From assembly GCA_002453265.1 (NCBI GenBank), contig DKGK01000010.1, positions 1-30,164 on the forward strand: DNA of 30,164 nt, in the 5' to 3' direction. This document shows positions 24,090-30,164 of this stretch, in pieces. Under the pieces are notes generated by a model that did not search any database, was not told the origin of the DNA, and worked only from the letters and a program-made list of their open reading frames with translations. A program made the position numbers and the translations under genes. This stretch comes from Flavobacteriales bacterium UBA6772. GTDB lineage: Bacteria; Bacteroidota; Bacteroidia; Flavobacteriales; UBA7430. Numbering within the stretch: the first letter of the stretch is position 1; every line of letters begins with the position of its first letter.

Positions 24090-25805
24090 TCAGCCAATCT
24101 TAATATCCTTAACCCCTAATTGAATAGTGGTTTTTCCTTGCCATACATTTTCTTGTATTGCATAACAGATGTCGAATGCCAAACCTTTGGAAATATAAGA
24201 GTCGTGTTTACCTAACTTAAAAGCGATTCCATTCATTTCAGATAGTCGCTCTTTTTCGGTACACATATGAAGTTTAAGGTGTTCCTTTTCTGCTCCCACA
24301 GCTCTACTATATCCTCTGTCGAGTACATTTTTAGTGACAAATAAAGGAGCCATATTCTTTGGTCCAAAAGGTTCAAATTGCTTGAGAATATTATTGAATC
24401 CTTCTGTTATATCCGCAAAGTCTAATTCTGCATCAATATTAAAAACTTCCACTTTTTGATCCTCGGTAATTGTTTCAGAAACCACCTTCTCGAAAGCTTC
24501 CTTAAAAGCTTCGTAATTCTCTTCTTTCAATGTGAGTCCTGCGGCGTACATATGTCCACCAAACTGATCGATATGTTCTTTGCAAGACTCTAAGGCTTCA
24601 TAGACATCAAAGCCATATACAGAACGGACGGAAGCAGCTAATACACCACCTTTACTTTTGGTAAATACAACAGTAGGTCTGTAATAGGTTTCAATAAGTC
24701 GAGAGGCTACAATTCCTATTACGCCTTTGTGCCATTCGGGATTATAAACTACCGTAGAGACTCTATCTTCCTCCTTGTTTTCTATTATTTGAGCATGTGC
24801 TTCTTTCGCTATTCGCTCATCTTGTGCTCTTCTATCGGTATTAAACGCTTCAATTTCGTTGGCTGTTTTAATTGCTTCAGCCTCGTTTTTTTCTATTAAT
24901 AAACGCACCGCATTATGTGCGTGTTTCATTCTACCAGCAGCATTAATACGAGGAGCAATGGTAAATACCACATCGGTAATAGTCATTTTGCCTATGCGTT
25001 TATGCTCTTTCATTAAAGCAAGCATACCCATTCTAGGTTTTGCATTTAATAGCTTTAATCCATAAAAGGTAAGCACTCTATTTTCACCTACTATAGGAAC
25101 GATGTCTGCACCAATAGCAACTGCCACATAATCGAGATATTCTAAGGCAATTTTCTCATTTAAATTATGGTGTTTTAAATAGGCTTGCATCAACTTAAAA
25201 CCAACTCCGCAACCACATAATTCTTTAAATGGATATTCGCAGTCGCTTCTTTTTGGGTCTAAAACAGCGTATGCATTTGGTAATTCTGCACCTGGCCGGT
25301 GGTGGTCGCAAACAATAATATCGAGACCTTTAGCTTGAGCGTAAGCAATTTTCTCAATCGCTTTTACACCACAATCTAAGGTAATCATCAGACTAATTCC
25401 TTTCGAAATTGCATCGTCAATTCCTAAGTAAGAAATACCGTAGCCTTCGTTGTATCTATCTGGAATATAATAGTCGCACAGAGCATTTTGAGTTTTTAAA
25501 AAACTATACATTAAACTCACCGAAGTAGTACCATCTACATCGTAATCGCCGTACACTCTAATGGATTCTTTGTTTGAAATTGCAGACGTTATTCGTTGTA
25601 CCGCCTTGTCCATATCCTTCATTAAAAAAGGATCGTGAAGCATGGATAACTCTGGTCTGAAAAATGTTTTGGCTTTCTCAAAAGTATTTATGTCTCTACT
25701 AACAAGTAAGGAGCAAATAGCTTTTGAAACTCCTAATTCTTTACTGAGTTTAAATACTTTTTGATCGTTAGGTTTCCCTTTTAAATTCCATTTTTTAATT
25801 GACAT
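24090..25805 (-). CDS. recJ: Single-stranded-DNA-specific exonuclease RecJ
   Basis: A 571-residue 5'-to-3' single-strand exonuclease acting in recombination, base excision and mismatch repair. The DHH phosphoesterase domain holds GDYDVDGTTS (86-95, with Asp87, Asp89 and Asp91), TLDCGV (142-147) and CDHHRPG (166-172), which together bind the two metal ions. INAAGRMKHAHNAVRLL near 287-303 is also typical. The DHHA1 domain shows GGHMYAAGL at 416-424, and an OB-like C-terminal domain follows from about 455. Length is normal for Bacteroidota. It lies between the DAHP synthase and hydrolase genes with gaps of about 117 and 126 bp, so it may have its own promoter, although no good TAnnTTTG box was found in the upstream gap. 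Confidence 0.96.
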   Translation of the reverse strand: MSIKKWNLKGKPNDQKVFKLSKELGVSKAICSLLVSRDINTFEKAKTFFRPELSMLHDPFLMKDMDKAVQRITSAISNKESIRVYGDYDVDGTTSVSLMYSFLKTQNALCDYYIPDRYNEGYGISYLGIDDAISKGISLMITLDCGVKAIEKIAYAQAKGLDIIVCDHHRPGAELPNAYAVLDPKRSDCEYPFKELCGCGVGFKLMQAYLKHHNLNEKIALEYLDYVAVAIGADIVPIVGENRVLTFYGLKLLNAKPRMGMLALMKEHKRIGKMTITDVVFTIAPRINAAGRMKHAHNAVRLLIEKNEAEAIKTANEIEAFNTDRRAQDERIAKEAHAQIIENKEEDRVSTVVYNPEWHKGVIGIVASRLIETYYRPTVVFTKSKGGVLAASVRSVYGFDVYEALESCKEHIDQFGGHMYAAGLTLKEENYEAFKEAFEKVVSETITEDQKVEVFNIDAELDFADITEGFNNILKQFEPFGPKNMAPLFVTKNVLDRGYSRAVGAEKEHLKLHMCTEKERLSEMNGIAFKLGKHDSYISKGLAFDICYAIQENVWQGKTTIQLGVKDIKIG

Positions 25806-25922
25806 TTTTTTAATTTAAATTTGTCTGTTAATTAGATGCGAAGTTTTTTCGAGTAAATGAATCTTCAAATTGATTGCATCCCGTTCTCTAACTCCTTAAC
25901 TTCTGACGCCTTACTCCAAATT

Positions 25923-27005
25923 TCAAATCTTATTTTGAATATTTATGGAGTGCTTATGAATCAATTCAAAAAGCTCGTAAACCATTTCTTTAGAGAGACC
26001 CAACTCTAAACCTGTACTCTTTCGTGTTTTTAGGATGTGGAAAAAACGCTGAATTTGGAATGTCATTATATTATTTTCCTTTTTTACTTTTCCTATTTCC
26101 GCTACCATTTCCATACGCTTTTGAATCACATTTAAGATCTCATCGTCGTACTTATCAATTACAGAACGCATATTATTGAGGTTCCTATTAAAGGCATCAC
26201 TTTCGTGAGTAGCCTTAGGCATATTTAAATCGCTCATTAGCTGATGAAGTACATCGGGCGTAATTTGTTGTTTGGCGTCGCTTAATGCCAATTTAGGATC
26301 GCAATGCGATTCTATCATCAAACCATCCATATCTAGGTCTAAAGCAATTTGACTAATCTCTGAAATCAAATTAGCATCTCCAGCAATATGACTAGGATCG
26401 CAAATGATAGGTAAATTAGGGATAGATCGTTTGAGTTTTATAGCTAAATCCCATTTAGGTACATTTCTGTATGGTGCAGCTTCGTAAGAGTAAAAACCTC
26501 GGTGAATAGCCATCAGCTGATTAATACCACATTTGTTGAAACGTTCTAAAGCACCAATCCACAAACCAATATCTGGGTGTAAAGGATTTTTAACTAATAC
26601 AGGAATATCTACTCCACGTAGAGCTTCGGCAATTTCTTGAACGTAAAAAGGATTTACCGTGGTGCGGGCACCAATCCATAAATAGTCAATATTGTTTTTT
26701 AAACAAGCCTCTACGTGTTGTGCATTTGCAACTTCGGTTGCAACAGGCATTCCGGTTTCTGCTTTTAAATCTTGTAACCAAGCCAAGGCTGGTTCTCCAA
26801 TACCTTCAAAAGAACCAGGTCTTGTTCTAGGTTTCCAAACCCCTGCTCTAAAAATAGAGGCATCTCCTTTCGCTGCTATCGCTCTACCGGTCTCTAAAAC
26901 CTGAGCTCTACTTTCTGCCGAACAAGGACCTGCAATTAAAAAGGGTTTATCCGTTTTTTTAGCAACTAATGGATTCGGTATAATATGTAAATCTGATGTA
27001 TTCAA
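25923..27005 (-). CDS. Bifunctional DAHP synthase / chorismate mutase
   Basis: A 360-residue fusion. Residues 1-260 form a type I-beta (KDO8P synthase-like) DAHP synthase that condenses PEP and erythrose 4-phosphate, the entry to the shikimate pathway: GPCSAES (26-32), GVWKPRTRPGSFEGIG, WIGARTTVNPF, LVKNPLHPD, CDPSHIAGD and MIESHCDP are all present. After a linker, about 275-360 form an AroQ-type chorismate mutase, which in such fusions often also gives allosteric feedback by prephenate. Arg residues in NMRSVID and QKRMEM and the Lys in GKVKK match the catalytic set. However, the positions equal to Asp48 and Glu52 of the E. coli domain read Gln and Phe. The start is one base from the rsmI stop, so the two are coupled. 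Confidence 0.94.
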   Translation of the reverse strand: MNTSDLHIIPNPLVAKKTDKPFLIAGPCSAESRAQVLETGRAIAAKGDASIFRAGVWKPRTRPGSFEGIGEPALAWLQDLKAETGMPVATEVANAQHVEACLKNNIDYLWIGARTTVNPFYVQEIAEALRGVDIPVLVKNPLHPDIGLWIGALERFNKCGINQLMAIHRGFYSYEAAPYRNVPKWDLAIKLKRSIPNLPIICDPSHIAGDANLISEISQIALDLDMDGLMIESHCDPKLALSDAKQQITPDVLHQLMSDLNMPKATHESDAFNRNLNNMRSVIDKYDDEILNVIQKRMEMVAEIGKVKKENNIMTFQIQRFFHILKTRKSTGLELGLSKEMVYELFELIHKHSINIQNKI

Positions 27006-27006
27006 T

Positions 27007-27678
27007 TTATTTTTTCCCTTCTAAAATAACTACAAATTCTCCTTTTGGAGCTTTTTCTTCAAAATGAATGATTAGTTCGTTTACTGTGCCTCTAACAGTT
27101 TCTTCGAACTTTTTAGAGATTTCTCTACTTATCGATAGTCTTCTTTCGCCACCTACAAATTCTTGTAACTGCCCTAAAGTCTTTACTATTTTATGCGGCG
27201 ATTCATAAAATACAATCGTTTTTGTTTCTTCTGCCCACTCTTTTAATCTTGTTTGACGGCCTTTTTTAGGAGGTAAAAACCCTTCGAAAATAAAACGATC
27301 TGTTGGAAAGCCCGACTGTACCAAAGCAGGAATTAATGCTGTAGCTCCAGGTAAGCATTCTGTAGGAATATCGTTTTCTACGCAGGCTCTAACTAATAGA
27401 AATCCAGGGTCCGAGATCCCTGGTGTACCTGCATCAGAAATCATAGCAATTTGCATTCCCATTTTTAGTTTTTCAAGCATACGCTCAAGCATTCTATGCT
27501 CGTTGTGCATGTGAAAAGACTGCATTTGAGTACTAACTTTTAAGTGTTTTAACAGCTTCCCAGAGGTGCGTGTATCTTCCGCTAAAATCAAATCCGATTC
27601 TTCTAGAATCCGAATTGCTCGCAGCGTAATATCTTCTAAATTCCCTATAGGAGTAGGTACCAAAAACAGTTTCGACAT
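27007..27678 (-). CDS. rsmI: 16S rRNA (cytidine-1402-2'-O)-methyltransferase
   Basis: A 223-residue SAM-dependent methyltransferase of the tetrapyrrole-methylase fold that modifies C1402 in the ribosomal P site. The N-terminus MSKLFLVPTPIGNLEDITLR, AEDTRTSGKLLKHL, MISDAGTPGISDPGFLLVRA and LPGATALIPALVQSGFPTD are diagnostic, and FEGFLPPKKGR follows. The C-terminal ISREISKKFEETVRGT segment is also normal. E. coli RsmI is about 286 residues because of an extra C-terminal region that this protein lacks, as is usual in Bacteroidota. Transcribed away from tdk, with an 84-bp shared intergenic region, and followed directly by the DAHP synthase-chorismate mutase gene. Confidence 0.96.
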   Translation of the reverse strand: MSKLFLVPTPIGNLEDITLRAIRILEESDLILAEDTRTSGKLLKHLKVSTQMQSFHMHNEHRMLERMLEKLKMGMQIAMISDAGTPGISDPGFLLVRACVENDIPTECLPGATALIPALVQSGFPTDRFIFEGFLPPKKGRQTRLKEWAEETKTIVFYESPHKIVKTLGQLQEFVGGERRLSISREISKKFEETVRGTVNELIIHFEEKAPKGEFVVILEGKK

Positions 27679-27735
27679 AGTAATTTTTTACACAAACAAA
27701 TTAAGTAAAAATAGCGGTGTACACGCGTATTTTTA

Positions 27736-27743
27736 TAGATTTG
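27736..27743 (+). promoter_or_regulatory. Candidate -7 box of tdk with an overlapping inverted repeat
   Basis: TAGATTTG fits TAnnTTTG and lies 19 bp before the tdk ATG. No TTG is found at the -33 position. An inverted repeat, TTTGTTT (27740-27746) and AAACAAA (27751-27757), overlaps the box, and another AAACAAA copy lies at 27694-27700 on the rsmI side. A repressor site is possible but unproven in such AT-rich sequence. Confidence 0.45.
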
Positions 27744-27762
27744 TTTAGACAAACAAAATTGA

Positions 27763-28338
27763 ATGTTTTTAGAAACTCCCGATAGTAATAAAGCTAGCAA
27801 AGGCTGGATTGAAGTTATCTGTGGCTCCATGTTTTCTGGTAAAACAGAGGAACTTATTCGCAGACTTAAAAGAGCTCAGTTTGCCAAGCAGAAAATAGAA
27901 ATTTTTAAACCCACTATTGATATTCGTTACGACGAAGAAAAGGTCGTTTCTCACGATGCAAATGAGATAAACTCTACTCCTGTGCCTACCTCTGCCAATA
28001 TTTTGCTCCTTGCAAACGATGTGGATGTTATTGGAATTGATGAAGCTCAATTTTTTGATGATGAGCTACCTAGTGTTTGTAAGAATTTAGCCGATAGAGG
28101 GGTTAGAGTAATTGTTGCTGGGCTTGATATGGATTATTTAGGAAATCCTTTTGGACCAATCCCTAATCTTATGGCAACTGCAGAATTTGTAACTAAAGTA
28201 CATGCTATTTGTGTAGATTGTGGCGATTTAGCCATTCATTCTAACAGAATAGTAAGTTCAAATAAATTAGTACATTTAGGCGAACAAGATGAGTATGAGG
28301 CTTTATGTCGTGCTTGTTTCTTAAAAAAGAATACTTGA
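27763..28338 (+). CDS. tdk: Thymidine kinase (type II)
   Basis: A 191-residue cytoplasmic salvage enzyme phosphorylating thymidine to dTMP. The P-loop GSMFSGKT spans 21-28, and DEAQFF at 93-98 holds the catalytic Glu94. The four zinc-binding cysteines of the lasso domain are all present: Cys150 and Cys153 in CVDC, Cys182 and Cys185 in CRAC. GEQDEYEALC includes the tyrosine that contacts thymidine. Length is normal. Divergent from rsmI and three bases upstream of the murF-alr start, so it probably shares a transcript with that gene. Together with dCMP deaminase at 6524 it supplies dTTP by a second route. Confidence 0.96.
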   Translation: MFLETPDSNKASKGWIEVICGSMFSGKTEELIRRLKRAQFAKQKIEIFKPTIDIRYDEEKVVSHDANEINSTPVPTSANILLLANDVDVIGIDEAQFFDDELPSVCKNLADRGVRVIVAGLDMDYLGNPFGPIPNLMATAEFVTKVHAICVDCGDLAIHSNRIVSSNKLVHLGEQDEYEALCRACFLKKNT

Positions 28339-28341
28339 TAA

Positions 28342-30164
28342 ATGAATAGCTTTTCTTACACTTTAGATCGCTTAGCTAAGTTTTGTAATGCCCAAATTAT
28401 CGGCGCTTCAGAGGATGTTGTTATTCATCAGATTCTAATTGACAGTAGGAAGGTTAAAAACTCAAATCAACAATTATTTATAGCTATTAAAGGACTCCGT
28501 AACGATGGACATCTTTTTATTGATGAACTCTATACAAAAGGGGTCACTAATTTTTTAATCAGCAATAAAGATTTTGAAATTGCTAAATATCCAAAAGCTA
28601 ATTTTCTTTTGGTGGCGGATAGTCTGTTAGCATTTCAGCAAATTGCTAAAAGTCATCGCCTACAATTTGCCATTCCTATTATTGGAATTACTGGAAGTAA
28701 CGGAAAAACCATTGTTAAAGAATGGTTGAGCACTTGTTTGCAATCGGAGTATAAGGTTTGTAAAAGCCCAAAAAGTTACAACTCTCAAGTTGGGGTTCCT
28801 TTATCGGTTTTGGCTTTAAATAGCGATACAGAAATAGGCATTTTTGAAGCTGGAATTTCACAGCTAAAAGAAATGGAAAACTTGCAAAATAGTATAAATC
28901 CTAACATTGGAATTTTTACCAATATCGGACAAGCACATTCCGAAAATTTCAAGTCAATAGAAGAGAAGGTAAAAGAAAAATTAAAACTCTTTTCGAAAAC
29001 CAATAAACTCATTTACTGTAAGGATCATTCTATTATACACAACTTAGTTTCAGCAGAATTTCATGGCGACTTAATTGCTTGGTCTAAGACTGACAAAGAT
29101 TCTTTTGTCTATATAAAAAGCAGTTATACTGAAGAAGAAAATACTGTAATTACACTTGTTCAAGATGGAAAAGAAAAGCAATTTACGATTCCATTTAAAG
29201 ATGAAGCATCCATAGAAAATTGCATTCATGTAATATGTACAGTCTTGGTTTTTAATTTAGATGAAACACAGCTTGAGCTAAATTTAAAACTCCTTGAACC
29301 CTTGGCTATGCGGATGGAGCTCAAAGAAGCTAAAGGGAATAGTTTACTCATTAACGATGCCTATAGCTCTGATTTAGATTCTCTAAAAATAGCATTAGAT
29401 TTTCTATTACAACAAAGTGGTAATGCTAAAAAGGTTGCCATTTTATCTGATTTAGATGAAACAGGGATTCCAAATACGGAATTGTTTCCTCAATTAATGA
29501 GTCTTTTAGATTCCTACGAGATCGAAGAGGTTATAGGGATAGGAAAGAACTTTAAAGCCTTTGAAGCTTTATTTTCTAACTGTACCAGCTTTGCGAGTAC
29601 CGATGACTTTATTGAAAACAGGGCCCGATTTGATTTTAAAGAAGCGGCTATTTTACTAAAAGGTGCACGTAGGTTTCAGTTTGAGAAAATCGCCAGTTTA
29701 TTAGAACAAAAAGTTCATGAAACTGTTTTAGAAGTTAACTTAAACGCCATTTCAGAAAACTTTCATTATTATAAAAGTCACGTTCGTAAAGAAACCAAAG
29801 TGATGGTAATGGTTAAGGCATTTTCTTATGGAAATGGATCTTATGAAATAGCACATCATTTAGAGTATCATAAAGCAGATTATTTAGCGGTTGCTTATGT
29901 AGATGAAGGAATTGCCCTACGAAAGAAAGGAATTCGAACACCTATTATGGTATTAAATCCAGATGGTTCGCAGTTTAAACAATTAATAGAAAACGGTTTA
30001 GAACCAGAGATTTATAGTTTTAGACAGTTGACTTCTCTTGCTCAAGAATTGAAAAAAGCAAATATCAACGATTATCCAATTCACTTAAAAGTAGATACTG
30101 GAATGCGTAGGTTAGGCTTTGAATCTAGTGAGATAGACTCCGTTATTTCTTTAATTTCTGAAAA
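28342..30164 (+). CDS. Fused MurF ligase / alanine racemase (3' end outside window)
   Basis: 607 full codons are visible from the ATG at 28342 and the frame runs off the window. Residues 1 to about 455 are MurF, which adds D-Ala-D-Ala to UDP-MurNAc-tripeptide: ILIDSRKV (32-39), the ATP-binding GITGSNGKT (115-123), SYNSQVGVPLSVL, GIFTNIGQAHSENF and LINDAYSSDLDSLKIA are present. From about 462 a fold-type III alanine racemase begins (VLEVNLNAISENF), with the PLP lysine Lys492 in VMVKAFSYGNG and the later HLKVDTGMRRLGF. The fusion couples D-Ala supply to its use in peptidoglycan precursor synthesis and, to my knowledge, is usual in Bacteroidota. The racemase's second catalytic residue (tyrosine) would lie beyond the window. 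Confidence 0.95.
   Translation, partial: MNSFSYTLDRLAKFCNAQIIGASEDVVIHQILIDSRKVKNSNQQLFIAIKGLRNDGHLFIDELYTKGVTNFLISNKDFEIAKYPKANFLLVADSLLAFQQIAKSHRLQFAIPIIGITGSNGKTIVKEWLSTCLQSEYKVCKSPKSYNSQVGVPLSVLALNSDTEIGIFEAGISQLKEMENLQNSINPNIGIFTNIGQAHSENFKSIEEKVKEKLKLFSKTNKLIYCKDHSIIHNLVSAEFHGDLIAWSKTDKDSFVYIKSSYTEEENTVITLVQDGKEKQFTIPFKDEASIENCIHVICTVLVFNLDETQLELNLKLLEPLAMRMELKEAKGNSLLINDAYSSDLDSLKIALDFLLQQSGNAKKVAILSDLDETGIPNTELFPQLMSLLDSYEIEEVIGIGKNFKAFEALFSNCTSFASTDDFIENRARFDFKEAAILLKGARRFQFEKIASLLEQKVHETVLEVNLNAISENFHYYKSHVRKETKVMVMVKAFSYGNGSYEIAHHLEYHKADYLAVAYVDEGIALRKKGIRTPIMVLNPDGSQFKQLIENGLEPEIYSFRQLTSLAQELKKANINDYPIHLKVDTGMRRLGFESSEIDSVISLISE

Overview
The window is a 30 kb piece of an AT-rich chromosome from the Bacteroidota, most likely the order Flavobacteriales. 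This rests on TAnnTTTG-type promoter boxes, a MurF-alanine racemase fusion, a DAHP synthase-chorismate mutase fusion, a eukaryote-like (type 2) isoleucyl-tRNA synthetase, a C-terminal tail resembling a type IX secretion signal, and the order coaX / outer-membrane protein / TPR protein / lptC. The genus cannot be read from the sequence. No phage, plasmid, CRISPR array or intact insertion sequence is visible.

Region 1 (1-8570, + strand) is the end of a surface-polysaccharide locus. It holds the C-terminal part of a GT2 glycosyltransferase, a GT4 glycosyltransferase, two consecutive multi-pass Wzy/ligase-type membrane proteins, a WecG/TagA/CpsF glycosyltransferase and an undecaprenyl-phosphate sugar-1-phosphate transferase. 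dCMP deaminase and a C-terminal-processing (S41) protease follow closely. A 785-bp gap (8571-9355) has no gene; it holds three small hairpin motifs resembling a decayed Bacteroidota intergenic repeat and a strong bidirectional terminator.

Region 2 (16662 down to 9356, - strand) is a tight operon: coaX, outer-membrane beta-barrel, secreted TPR protein, LptC lipoprotein, small membrane protein, CNNM/CBS protein and a PpiD-like membrane-anchored chaperone that seems to lack its parvulin domain. Apart from coaX it is devoted to the cell envelope.

Region 3 (16761-21884, + strand) holds tRNA-Phe(GAA) with its own promoter and terminator, then ridA, ileS, a TraR/DksA-like regulator and lspA. The IleRS carries GIHH in place of the usual HxGH class I signature. 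Region 4 (27678 down to 21991, - strand) holds rsmI, DAHP synthase-chorismate mutase, recJ, an alpha/beta hydrolase and a secreted cyanophycinase-like S51 peptidase. Region 5 (27763 to the end, + strand) holds thymidine kinase and the fused murF-alr, which runs off the window.

Most of the window is core housekeeping and envelope biology. The accessory part is the glycan locus. The points most worth following are the altered IleRS signature motif, the clean loss of the parvulin domain in the PpiD-like protein, the repeat remnant at 8811-8910, and the uncharacterised OMP/TPR/small membrane proteins packed beside LptC.
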